Assembly (NCBI RefSeq): GCF_027563345.1
Contig: NZ_JAMKBK010000008.1
Direction: 5' to 3' (one strand)
DNA: 64,000 bases
Origin: Psychrobacillus psychrodurans
GTDB taxonomy: Bacteria > Bacillota > Bacilli > Bacillales_A > Planococcaceae
The position numbers and the translations under genes are program-made. Positions within the stretch are counted from its first letter, which is position 1. Every line of letters starts with the position of its first letter. Below the pieces are notes generated by a model. The model saw only the letters and a program-made list of their open reading frames with translations. It was not told where the DNA came from and made no database searches. This document shows positions 42,231 through 49,950 of this stretch, one piece after another.

Positions 42231-42364
42231 ACGGGCAGTAGATAACTGCCCGTAAAATCCCGAATGGTTCAACTAACAATAAGTGGAGATGAAGCCCCAC
42301 TTATTGAAGTTTCACTTTATCTGTCCGTCGCCCTTCTACAACTCTTAGAAACAGGTAAGCACGT
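42231..42364 (-). repeat. Intergenic element E, copy 3 (inverted, divergent)
   Basis: On the minus strand: ACCTGTTTCTA (42356-42346), GAAGGGC (42336-42330) and GGACAGA (42326-42320) with the same spacing as copy 2. Two perfect hairpins follow: CAATAAGTGG/CCACTTATTG (42306-42277) and ACGGGCAGT/ACTGCCCGT (42253-42231). There is no T-run. Copies 2 and 3 face each other and make a 300-bp imperfect inverted repeat. Confidence 0.65.
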
Positions 42365-42572
42365 TTTTGGGTAACTAGAGAAAAAATACTTTCCTATTCC
42401 TAGAGAAAGCTCTCGAAGATACAATTTCGTTCGCTATTTCGCTTCTTTATTTAGTGAACACTTATTATTTCACTGTGTATTTCCAATAGAATAAAAAAAT
42501 CTACTTTCTTCCTCCTTCATGACAGAATAGTATTCCTAATTCCACAGTCGGTTTTATCCCTATATTAATTTT
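42365..42572. other. Intergenic spacer without visible features
   Basis: About 208 AT-rich bases between element E copy 3 and the dispersed repeat R1. No open frame with a ribosome site and no strong inverted repeat. Confidence 0.4.
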
Positions 42573-42805
42573 GACTACTCTTATCATCTAAGCGATAGGA
42601 TTTGCAATATCTTATAGTTAAGTACTACACATTATATTGATAGTAGTGGAAGGTGGCGACTCCAGCGGGAAAAGCGAGAAAGTCGAGACCCCTCAAGGAG
42701 CGTAGCGAACGAGGAGGCTCGACCTCGCCCGCGGAAAGCGTCCACCTGAAACGGAAATCAGTAGTATTATTCATTCTTTTAAGTCCCATGAATTCAGTAT
42801 TCATA
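42573..42805 (+). repeat. Dispersed repeat R, copy 1
   Basis: About 233 bp, from GACTACTCTTATCATCTAAG to AGTCCCATGAATTCAGTATT with a few bases beyond. The GC-rich core (GGCGACTCCAGCGGGA .. GAGGAGGCTCG .. CGCCCGCGGAAAGCGTCCAC) is a common Bacillaceae intergenic repeat. A second copy in the same orientation is at 45428-45649 and a divergent inverted one at 45131-45270. The core is much richer in GC than its surroundings. Confidence 0.85.
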
Positions 42806-42826
42806 CTACATTTTATATACTTTCTT

Positions 42827-44119
42827 TTATAGTTCCTGACGTAATGCTTGAATCACATCAATCTTAGTTGCTTTGCGAGCTGGTCTCCAACCAGAAATCA
42901 TTGCTACTCCGATACTAATAGCAGACGCTAAAACTACTAGTTGCCACGGGATTAATGAAAATGTAATAGATAAGTCTTCAAGTCCATCCTCCCCTAATGC
43001 AGCCCCAACAACCATCGGAAGAAGCCAGTTAGCTAGGTAACTCACTACGTATGAAATAACGACCGCCAGCACAGTACCAATTATTCCAATCCATGCACTT
43101 TCCATTAAGAACAATCGTTGAATCAGCTTTGGGCTAGCTCCAATTGCTTTCATCACACCAATTTCACGAGTTCGTTCGGTTACAGCCATTGTCATTGTGT
43201 TGAAAATACCAATAGATGATATAAGAATTGCAATAGTTCCAACGAATATTAGTCCAATTTTAAACGCCATAAAGAACACATCGATTTGCTCTAATTGCTC
43301 TGAAACAGAATATACATTATAGCCCATATCCTTTAAATCTTTTGTTACTGATTTCACATGTTCTAAACTAGATGTATAGATTTTTGTGGTCGTATAAGTA
43401 AAGTCTTCGGGAATTCCTTCTTCATTTGCTTCATAAGCTCCCGTTAATTCCGGTAACCAGGATTTATCCATTAAAATACTTTGATCTACAATCCAATCTT
43501 TCGCTGGATTATCAGTTACTCCTACTACCTTAAAATCCCATTGTTCGGGGAATGCTTCTTCAGAATCATATGGTTGTAATGATAATGAAACTGTTTTACC
43601 TATAATCGACTTTTCATACCCCTTTGGTAGATCCTCCTCTTCTCCTACTTCCTCTACTTTTGCTCGTTCTGCGTCTGTCCATAAATTCTGCGCAAAGTGA
43701 TACCCTACTATTATTTCGGATTCATTTTGCGGTAATCGACCTTCTGATAATTTAAGGTTTGACTGTTCTTCCTCTTTTATATCAGTTAACTGCAAATTCC
43801 CTTGTATTGTACGATTCTCCAAATGAAAGCTTGTCATAATATCCATACTTGTTCTTTGAACGATTGCACCAACATACGGAACAGTTTTAATTTCTTCTAG
43901 ATTTAACTCTTCATTTTCATTCGGGTAAACTTCCACTTCTGTGATAGCTTGATCTTGTAGGATTTCCTCTCGCATCGTGTCTTGTATACCAAATCCAATG
44001 GAAGCTAATACGATTAAAAATGCACAACCCATTGTAGCCGCTAGTACTGTCATAAATACACGTAGTTTATTTTTCTTAATATGTTGGCGAACAAAGTCGA
44101 CCTGATCTTTAAATAACAT
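42827..44119 (-). CDS. ABC transporter permease, MacB/FtsX type
   Basis: A 430-residue permease: one helix at about 20-42, a large extracytoplasmic domain (about 45-280) and three C-terminal helices in the FtsX-like core (GTIAILISSIGIFNTMTMAVTERTREIGVMKAIGASPKLI). The extracytoplasmic domain is acidic. It works with the ATPase encoded just upstream (TAATG overlap at 44119). Such pairs extrude lipids or peptides or transmit mechanical force; no histidine-kinase gene of the BceRS type is next to it. The substrate is unknown. Repeat R1 lies just downstream. Confidence 0.85.
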   Translation of the reverse strand: MLFKDQVDFVRQHIKKNKLRVFMTVLAATMGCAFLIVLASIGFGIQDTMREEILQDQAITEVEVYPNENEELNLEEIKTVPYVGAIVQRTSMDIMTSFHLENRTIQGNLQLTDIKEEEQSNLKLSEGRLPQNESEIIVGYHFAQNLWTDAERAKVEEVGEEEDLPKGYEKSIIGKTVSLSLQPYDSEEAFPEQWDFKVVGVTDNPAKDWIVDQSILMDKSWLPELTGAYEANEEGIPEDFTYTTTKIYTSSLEHVKSVTKDLKDMGYNVYSVSEQLEQIDVFFMAFKIGLIFVGTIAILISSIGIFNTMTMAVTERTREIGVMKAIGASPKLIQRLFLMESAWIGIIGTVLAVVISYVVSYLANWLLPMVVGAALGEDGLEDLSITFSLIPWQLVVLASAISIGVAMISGWRPARKATKIDVIQALRQEL

Positions 44120-44808
44120 TATAGAACGTCCTCCTTCACTAATTCCCCGTCACGCATTTTAAAGGTTCTATGTGCAATGCTTGCCACTTCCTCGTCGTGT
44201 GTGATCATCACAAACGTTACTCCTAGTGTTTTATTTAAATTTTGTATTAGTAATAAAATATCTTGCTCAGTTTCGGAATCTAGGCTCCCCGTTGGCTCAT
44301 CTGCAAATAGGATGGGTGGGTTTGTTATTAAGGCACGCGCAATACTTACACGTTGCTGTTGCCCCCCAGATAATTCATTGGGATAATGGTCTCCAACCTC
44401 CGTTAACCCCACCTTGTCCATCATTTGCCCGACACTTGCTTTCCTTTTTTTCGGGGATATACCCTTTAGTTTTAGTGGAAGCTCTACATTTTCAAAAGCT
44501 GTTAATCCAGGCATCAGTTGAAAATTTTGAAAGATGAAGCCAAAATTGTTTAAGCGAAACGCTGCTCTTTCAGTTTCATTTAAATTAGCTGTTTCTTGTC
44601 CATTTACTGTAATTGAGCCTTGTTCTGGACTCATAAATCCTGCTATCGTATGAAGTAAAGTAGACTTACCAGAGCCACTTTTCCCTACAATCGCCACGAT
44701 TTCTCCTTGCTTTACGTCGAAAGATAGCCCTTTCAAAACCGGTACTTTCTTCTCTTTTCCTTTTTTTCCTATTAGAAATGTATGATTCACTTGCTTAACT
44801 TGTATCAT
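44119..44808 (-). CDS. ABC transporter ATPase, LolD/MacB type
   Basis: A 229-residue ATPase. Walker A GKSGSGKST (about 40-48), the LolD-type loop FGFIFQNFQLMPGLTAFENVELPL, signature LSGGQQQRVSIARAL and Walker B ILFADEPTGSLDSETE are all intact. It drives the permease that follows. The start is ATG 44808, with GAGGGTC upstream. The pair stands alone in a repeat-rich stretch. Confidence 0.9.
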   Translation of the reverse strand: MIQVKQVNHTFLIGKKGKEKKVPVLKGLSFDVKQGEIVAIVGKSGSGKSTLLHTIAGFMSPEQGSITVNGQETANLNETERAAFRLNNFGFIFQNFQLMPGLTAFENVELPLKLKGISPKKRKASVGQMMDKVGLTEVGDHYPNELSGGQQQRVSIARALITNPPILFADEPTGSLDSETEQDILLLIQNLNKTLGVTFVMITHDEEVASIAHRTFKMRDGELVKEDVL

Positions 44809-44912
44809 TTATTGACCCTCCTATTTCACTACTCCACTCATTGTACCCACCATTTCTTAACATTCTAGAAGGATAAAAATGAAGAAATTCTTAAGATAGC
44901 CCGAAATGTGAA

Positions 44913-45021
44913 GGATGCCCGATAGCCTCGACAAGCGTTGGAAGAATGACGGTAAAGGCGTCCTTTGCCTTTATCCGACATTCTGAAACGACTCGAGAGG
45001 CTGGCGTCCGGAACTGGACAC
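44913..45021 (-). repeat. Dispersed repeat T, inverted divergent copy
   Basis: On the minus strand the blocks CTCGAGTCG, TAAAGGCAAAG, CGCCTTTA, ATTCTTCCA and GCTTGTCG occur in the same order as in the triple repeat at 49951-50310. Similarity is partial. Several open frames cross this stretch but none has a ribosome site. Confidence 0.6.
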
Positions 45022-45130
45022 AGTGAAATGTGAAAGCGCCTGACAGCTGAACAATAAAATTAATAAAAAACCAAATAAAAAGACTCCTCTTGTCCTTTAA
45101 AAACAGAAACATAGATATGCCGTTGAGTGT

Positions 45131-45270
45131 AGCGAAGGGCGGACGCTTTCCGTGGGCACGGCTTCAGCAGTTTCCGTTGCTCCTGCGCAAGCTCGTCGCA
45201 AAAAAGATTTTCGCTAGCTCCGTCCAGGTTCTTCAGCTCGCACTGTTCCCACTGGAGTCGCCGTCCTGTG
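45131..45270 (-). repeat. Dispersed repeat R, inverted divergent copy 3
   Basis: On the minus strand the segment begins with GGCGACTCCAGTGGGA and ends with CCACGGAAAGCGTCCGCC, the two borders of the R core, with a different middle part. It lies between the T copy and R copy 2; the rest of the gap (45271-45427) is featureless. Confidence 0.65.
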
Positions 45271-45427
45271 CTCCAATTAACCATGCACCTGATGTAAACG
45301 GATAATTGAAGGCAATAGCGCTTACTATTTCATCATATAATTGGAAATAAATAATGTGAAATGGATGCTATTACAAAGAAATTTTACTGTCCGCATTTAA
45401 CATTAGATGACAGCATAAATAAAATTG

Positions 45428-45649
45428 GACCACTCTTTCCATCTAAGCGATAGGCTTTGCCCAATCTTATAATGGAAGGCTACACACTTGTTGATTGAAG
45501 TGGAATGTGGCGACTCCAGCGGGATAAGCGAGAAATTCGAGACCCCACAGGTACGAGGAGGCTCGGCCTCGCCCGCGGAAAGCGTCCACATGAAACGGAA
45601 ATCAGTAGGATTATTCCTTCTCCATAGTCCCATGAACCCAGTGTTCATA
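45428..45649 (+). repeat. Dispersed repeat R, copy 2
   Basis: About 222 bp in the same orientation as copy 1. The flanking parts are shared as well as the core: GACCACTCTTTCCATCTAAG at the left and AGTCCCATGAACCCAGTGTT at the right. The copies bracket the MacB-like ABC pair, giving a direct repeat 2.9 kb apart. Confidence 0.85.
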
Positions 45650-45725
45650 AGAAATAATGGGATTTACTATACTGTAAAATAAAAAAGTGCACAAAGTTTT
45701 CACTTCGTACACTTTCATCACTTTA

Positions 45726-46517
45726 TTATATTTTAATAGCCACTCTTTTTGTAAGCTGGCGAATGAGCCATAGAACTATGAAAATTATTACTACTACACC
45801 TAGTATTGCTATTGGTAACGAAAAATCATAGGAAGAGAATCTGTCTGGTACTGTCAGTCCTAACCCTATGCTTAATAATGCATTTTCTAAAAGTGCCAAG
45901 ACAATTGAAACTCCGATAAACACTATACCGACTATCACACCAAAACGATAGAATGCACTACCTATTAACCAACCTAGTAGATAAAACGTTAAGAGGTTTA
46001 AAATAACAATGAATATCGCTAATAACCAGTTACTTTGAGGGTCGACGTATGGAGCTATAATAATGGATTGAATGATTTCAGCGATTATCCCGTCATCTTC
46101 CATGTTAACTCTTTCTCCAAAAGTGGTCGTGAATATAGTAGACATATTAAATATTTTCAAGATAAATAATTCAATAACAGAAACTATGCTTGTAATCACT
46201 GGAAGTGCAATAGAAAGGCCTACAGCAGCAAACGTAGCTCCTTTAAAGTAATCTTTTCTCGTCACCCCATTACTGACATAGTGAGGCAAAAGTCCATAAG
46301 ATGAGATAATTCCTATAACAAGCATAAATATATTAGCAGCTACAAATGTCGAGACAAAATACACTTCTATATCATTATCACTGTTTATAGCTAAGACTAC
46401 TTTTACTACATGAATAGCTAACATTATTCCCAAGAAGCCGAATGCCCAAAACAATTGAACCCAGAATAAGTCCATTGCTACCTTTGAAAAAATCGATGCT
46501 TTTTTCAACTTAATCAT
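45726..46517 (-). CDS. ABC transporter membrane subunit of a YtrA-type operon
   Basis: A 263-residue protein with six predicted helices, Ile/Val-rich, without motifs I can name. Its gene overlaps the ATPase gene by 8 bp and is the third of a GntR-ATPase-membrane protein operon, so it is almost certainly the permease of that ABC system. It may respond to cell-wall-active compounds, as ytrABCDEF does in B. subtilis; this is by analogy. Confidence 0.75.
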   Translation of the reverse strand: MIKLKKASIFSKVAMDLFWVQLFWAFGFLGIMLAIHVVKVVLAINSDNDIEVYFVSTFVAANIFMLVIGIISSYGLLPHYVSNGVTRKDYFKGATFAAVGLSIALPVITSIVSVIELFILKIFNMSTIFTTTFGERVNMEDDGIIAEIIQSIIIAPYVDPQSNWLLAIFIVILNLLTFYLLGWLIGSAFYRFGVIVGIVFIGVSIVLALLENALLSIGLGLTVPDRFSSYDFSLPIAILGVVVIIFIVLWLIRQLTKRVAIKI

Positions 46518-47382
46518 CCCCCTCTGTCAAATGTATAAACAGATCTTGTAGTGAAATTGGACCAACCTCAAGGCCCTTTTGCTGAGCTACTTTTCGATCA
46601 CGATCATTCAGTTCTCCGTATACCATAACGGACTTTGTATTACCCAATTGTTGTGTATTAAGCTGTTTCATCGACAGTACAAATTCATCTACAACCTCTG
46701 CCGCTCCTGTTATGGAGGACCCTTTTGTTATTAGTGATTCAAAATCCTCTTGCAACACGATGCTCCCTTTATGCAAAATGATTACTTCATCAAACAAATA
46801 ATCCATTTCGGATACTAGATGTGTAGATAGTATAATAATGCGTGGATGGTTTGATTGATCTTCTAGCAGTTCACGGTAAAATATATCTCTAGTGGGGGCA
46901 TCCATTCCAAGATAAGCCTCATCAAATATCGTGATTGGAGATCTGCTTGCTAAACCGATCGTTACATTTAAAGCGGATTGCATACCCTTTGAAAATTCTT
47001 TAATCGGTTTTTTCAATGGAAGTTTAAACTTTCCCACTAAATATTCAGCGTATTTCAAATCAAACTGTGAACGATATCGTGCTACATACTTTAATGCTTC
47101 TTTTACATTATCTGATTCATCCTTATAGTCCTTACTGAAAATGAAAGATACATCCTGCATAATTTTTGCATTCTCAAATGGAATCTCGCCACCTATTGTG
47201 ATAGCGCCACTCGTTTGCTCTTGGTACGATGCCAAGATAGACAGTAGAGATGTTTTTCCAGCTCCATTTCTTCCTAATAACCCGTAAATTTTTGGTTCAT
47301 TCAACATAAACGAAACATCCTTTAATGCGGGGTAAGAACCATATGTTAAGCTCAAATTGTTTACTAAAACATTTAAAGTCAT
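46510..47382 (-). CDS. ABC transporter ATPase (YtrB-like)
   Basis: A 290-residue ATPase. Walker A is GRNGAGKTS (about 36-44), the signature is FSKGMQSAL instead of LSGGQ, Walker B ITIFDEAYLGMDA and the H-loop ILSTHLVSEMD. An extra C-terminal domain of about 80 residues follows. The modified signature is typical of YtrB-like subunits. The start overlaps the regulator gene stop by 4 bp (47379-47382). Confidence 0.85.
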   Translation of the reverse strand: MTLNVLVNNLSLTYGSYPALKDVSFMLNEPKIYGLLGRNGAGKTSLLSILASYQEQTSGAITIGGEIPFENAKIMQDVSFIFSKDYKDESDNVKEALKYVARYRSQFDLKYAEYLVGKFKLPLKKPIKEFSKGMQSALNVTIGLASRSPITIFDEAYLGMDAPTRDIFYRELLEDQSNHPRIIILSTHLVSEMDYLFDEVIILHKGSIVLQEDFESLITKGSSITGAAEVVDEFVLSMKQLNTQQLGNTKSVMVYGELNDRDRKVAQQKGLEVGPISLQDLFIHLTEGDD

Positions 47383-47756
47383 TCTGAATCACTCCTTTTC
47401 ACTTTGCTTATTAGCTGAACGATTTCTTTTTCAGTTATACCTAATTTCTCAGCTTCTCTCACTAGACCCACAATATAATCATCTACGAATGCGTCTTTCC
47501 GATTTTGGACTAACACTCCTTTTGCTCCATCTGCTACGAACATTCCTATCCCTCGCTTTTTAAATAATATTCCTTCTTCCACTAATTGATTGATCCCTTT
47601 TGATACAGTTGCATGATTAATTTTGTAAAAGCTAACTAATTGATTCGTAGAAGGAGCCTGCTCTCCCTCTTTTAGTTGATCGTTTACAATTTGATCTTCA
47701 ATTTTTTCTCGTATTTGCAGATAGATCGGTTTGTCATGGTCGAAAAGTGTGCTCAT
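47379..47756 (-). CDS. GntR-family regulator, YtrA subfamily
   Basis: A 125-residue repressor: a winged helix at about 10-72 (PIYLQIREKIEDQIVNDQLKEGEQAPSTNQLVSFYKINHATVSKGINQLVEEGILFKKRGIGMFV), then only a short helical dimerisation tail (VRDAFVDDYIVGLVREAEKLGI-like), the mark of YtrA. It leads an operon with an ABC ATPase and a membrane subunit. The start is ATG 47756 behind AGAGAGG; upstream codons include that ribosome site. A 9-bp inverted repeat at 47785-47812 is the likely self-operator. Confidence 0.9.
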   Translation of the reverse strand: MSTLFDHDKPIYLQIREKIEDQIVNDQLKEGEQAPSTNQLVSFYKINHATVSKGINQLVEEGILFKKRGIGMFVADGAKGVLVQNRKDAFVDDYIVGLVREAEKLGITEKEIVQLISKVKRSDSE

Positions 47757-47784
47757 TACAATAACCTCTCTCCTTATCACTTAT

Positions 47785-47812
47785 ATGGTTATACACTTAT
47801 GTATATAACCAT
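47785..47812. promoter_or_regulatory. YtrA-type operator candidate
   Basis: ATGGTTATA (47785-47793) and TATAACCAT (47804-47812) are perfect inverted arms, 10 bases apart, containing TATAC-acttat-GTATA. It lies 28 bases upstream of the gntR start codon. Confidence 0.65.
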
Positions 47813-47867
47813 AACAGGTGGAGTATTTTTCGTCAAGCAGGTACATTACCTATAAAATAAATAAAAG

Positions 47868-47897
47868 TCAAACTTTCTTCCGCCTAACCCCGTCTAA
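47868..47897 (+). promoter_or_regulatory. ECF promoter of sigV-rsiV (probable autoregulation)
   Basis: TCAAAC (47868-47873), 17 bases, then CGTC (47891-47894) and TAA. AAC and CGTC are the key contacts of sigma-V-type promoters. A 12-base palindrome ACGTTCGAACGT (47906-47917) lies just downstream, around the expected RNA start. The sigma factor encoded next probably uses this promoter. Confidence 0.6.
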
Positions 47898-47947
47898 TAT
47901 TTAATACGTTCGAACGTTATAGTTAGAAAAAGGAGCACACCTCTGTC

Positions 47948-48445
47948 ATGACAAAATCAGAAAAGTTTAAACTAGTGGAAAACTATATAATTGAAAACCA
48001 AAATGCCCATTACCGACTCGCCTATAGCTATGTAAAAAATAAGGAATCTGCACTTGATATTATTCAAGACAGTATTTTGAAAGCTTTAAGATCAATTGAT
48101 TCCCTTGAGCAAATCGGGTATTTGAAAACGTGGTTTTACCGTATTTTAATAAATACTTCCATAGATTTTATTCATAAAAACAAGCGAATGATTGTAGTGG
48201 AGGATGAAGTTTTAGACTTTCATTTACCCTCCCACGAAATGGATGTACCAGATATCGACCTTTACGAGGCAATCGATCATTTAACACCCAGACAGAAAAC
48301 ACTGATTATACTTCGTTTTTTTGAGGATATGAAAATAGAGGATATTGCAGCAACACTTGGTGTAAACCAAAATACAATTAAAACAAGATTATATGCAGCT
48401 TTAAGGAAATTACGCACGAATATGGAAGAGAAGGTGAAGGTATGA
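47948..48445 (+). CDS. sigV: ECF sigma factor, SigV-like
   Basis: A 165-residue RNA polymerase sigma factor: region 2 at about 15-80 (HYRLAYSYVKNKESALDIIQDSILKALRSI.. LKTWFYRILINTSIDFIHKNKR) and region 4 at about 105-160 (LTPRQKTLIILRFFEDMKIEDIAATLGVNQNTIKTRLYAALRKL). Length and partner match B. subtilis SigV, activated when lysozyme binds its anti-sigma factor RsiV. The start is ATG 47948, with AAAGGAG 12 bases before. The stop overlaps the next gene (ATGA). An ECF-type promoter lies upstream. The B. subtilis companion gene oatA is missing here. Confidence 0.85.
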   Translation: MTKSEKFKLVENYIIENQNAHYRLAYSYVKNKESALDIIQDSILKALRSIDSLEQIGYLKTWFYRILINTSIDFIHKNKRMIVVEDEVLDFHLPSHEMDVPDIDLYEAIDHLTPRQKTLIILRFFEDMKIEDIAATLGVNQNTIKTRLYAALRKLRTNMEEKVKV

Positions 48446-49320
48446 GTAAGTTACATGAATCTAAAAAACAGTATGATGATATTGAAATCCCAACAGAACT
48501 GCAGCAAGTAGTAAGTAAATCCATTCAAAATGCAAAAAAGGAACAATCGAGAAAAATGCCGTCTTTCAAAAAGTTTGGAATTGGATTTGTTGCTGCTGCA
48601 GCAATTTTTATAGCGAGTGTCAATATAAACCCAGCTCTTGCTCAATCATTGTCGACAGTGCCTATTCTTGGCTCCATCGTTCAAGTCATATCGATACAGG
48701 AAATCACTATAGATGAAGACACTTACAACGCAGATTTAAAAGTACCAAATGTAACTGGTTTAACTAATAAAGAGCTAGAAAATAGCTTGAACGAAAAGTA
48801 TATTGCAGAAAATAAAGCACTTTATGAAAGCTTTCAAAAAGAGATGGAAGCCCAGAAAGAGGTTGGTGGCGGCCATCTTGGTGTCGTATCTACTTATGAA
48901 GTAGTGACAGATACAGATGAGATTCTCTCGATTAGCCGTTACGAGGCGAATATAGTAGGTTCTTCATCAACTACTATGAGAACAGATACAATCGATAAGA
49001 AAAATGAAGTACTCATCACATTACCTAGTCTATTTAAAGACGACCAAGGATACATCGAGACAATCTCCACTTATATTAAAGGAGAAATGACAAAACAGAT
49101 GGCTGAAGACGAAATGAACATGTATTGGATTGCCAGTGAAGAAGAAATTGGTTTTGAATCCATTCGTCCCGATCAGACATTTTCTATTACTGCAGACCAT
49201 AAGCTAACGATTTCTTTTGATAAATACGAGGTCGCTCCTGGTTATATGGGGGTTATTACATTTGAGATACCAACTGATGTCATAAAGGATGAGCTAATCA
49301 GTGATTATTATATTAAGTGA
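48442..49320 (+). CDS. rsiV: Membrane anti-sigma factor with DUF3298, RsiV-like
   Basis: A 292-residue single-pass membrane protein: a cytoplasmic N-terminus of about 45 residues that should hold the sigma factor, a helix at about 47-65 (FGIGFVAAAAIFIASV) and an outside domain. A short NPALAQSLSTVPILGSIVQV segment leads into the DUF3298 domain, with Tyr-rich strands and a VGSSSTTMRTDTID region. In B. subtilis RsiV this domain binds lysozyme and triggers proteolysis that frees SigV. Overlap with sigV (ATGA) ensures coupled synthesis. It could also answer another envelope signal. Confidence 0.82.
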   Translation: MSKLHESKKQYDDIEIPTELQQVVSKSIQNAKKEQSRKMPSFKKFGIGFVAAAAIFIASVNINPALAQSLSTVPILGSIVQVISIQEITIDEDTYNADLKVPNVTGLTNKELENSLNEKYIAENKALYESFQKEMEAQKEVGGGHLGVVSTYEVVTDTDEILSISRYEANIVGSSSTTMRTDTIDKKNEVLITLPSLFKDDQGYIETISTYIKGEMTKQMAEDEMNMYWIASEEEIGFESIRPDQTFSITADHKLTISFDKYEVAPGYMGVITFEIPTDVIKDELISDYYIK

Positions 49321-49335
49321 TTCTAATGATATTTG

Positions 49336-49365
49336 ACCGATTTTCTATTTAATTCTACCGATTTT
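49336..49365. repeat. Two degenerate 21-bp units of the TTCTA-CGATTTT type
   Basis: ACCGATTTT begins at 49336 and 49357, exactly 21 bp apart; the second is part of AATTCTACCGATTTT, one base away from the TTCTAGCGATTTT seen in the array at 34508-34625. It is again in a convergent intergenic gap, just before a terminator. Confidence 0.5.
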
Positions 49366-49382
49366 AAAACTCACACTCACAA

Positions 49383-49425
49383 AAAACTGCTCCTTCACAA
49401 GAGATTGTGAAAAGGAGCAGTTTTT
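49383..49425. terminator. Bidirectional terminator, rsiV / PCYCGC gene
   Basis: AACTGCTCCTT pairs with AAGGAGCAGTT, with inner CACAA/TTGTG pairing and A/T runs on both sides. Confidence 0.92.
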
Positions 49426-49428
49426 TAT

Positions 49429-49920
49429 TTAAGAAGGCATTGGCGTATCAGTTGGAGTAGCATAACCATCTTTATACGTTTCATCAATTGTATTGCGAAT
49501 TTCTACTAGTGACTTTCCTTCTTGGATCATTTGGATGGAAGTGATTGCCGTCTCTAGGCAGGCCGCACAACGAGTTCCATGATCATCCCAAACGACTTCT
49601 CCATTTTCTTTGATTTCATGGACGAAGCAGTTGAAATTATTTTTGTGATCTGCACTATCTCCGCAGCCACAGTAGCAAGGCATCCATTTGAGTACATCAT
49701 TGGCCTTTGCAGCAGCTTGATAGACAAGCTTCATATCCTCAGACTGTGTATCTAAGAAAGCAGGCAATATGTCTGTTGATTCTGTTGTTTCCTGTAAATC
49801 TCCATTTTCTAGATGACCTACGTGATTCTCATGTTCTTCATGGTTTTCCTTCTTATTTTCCTGTCCACATGCGGACAACAATAATATACAAGCAAGTAGA
49901 ATAAATAATGTTTTTTTCAT
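49429..49920 (-). CDS. PCYCGC-motif lipoprotein
   Basis: A 163-residue exported lipoprotein: signal MKKTLFILLACILLLSA with lipobox Cys18, then a His/Glu-rich linker (NHEEHENHVGH) that may bind metal. The PCYCGC motif is at 81-86, followed by more Cys (NCFV, CAACLE). The family occurs in Bacillales and has no established role; metal or thiol chemistry at the cell surface is plausible. The start is ATG 49920, with AAAAAGGA 12 bases upstream; the in-frame TTG at 49932 touches that site. Three copies of repeat T lie just upstream. Confidence 0.8.
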   Translation of the reverse strand: MKKTLFILLACILLLSACGQENKKENHEEHENHVGHLENGDLQETTESTDILPAFLDTQSEDMKLVYQAAAKANDVLKWMPCYCGCGDSADHKNNFNCFVHEIKENGEVVWDDHGTRCAACLETAITSIQMIQEGKSLVEIRNTIDETYKDGYATPTDTPMPS

Positions 49921-49950
49921 ATAAGAAAACAATCCTTTTTATTTATTATC

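Noticed and set aside
44891..45682. Several open frames of 64-81 codons on both strands between the two ABC systems
   Set aside because: They run through dispersed repeats R and T, overlap one another and have no ribosome sites or recognisable protein motifs.
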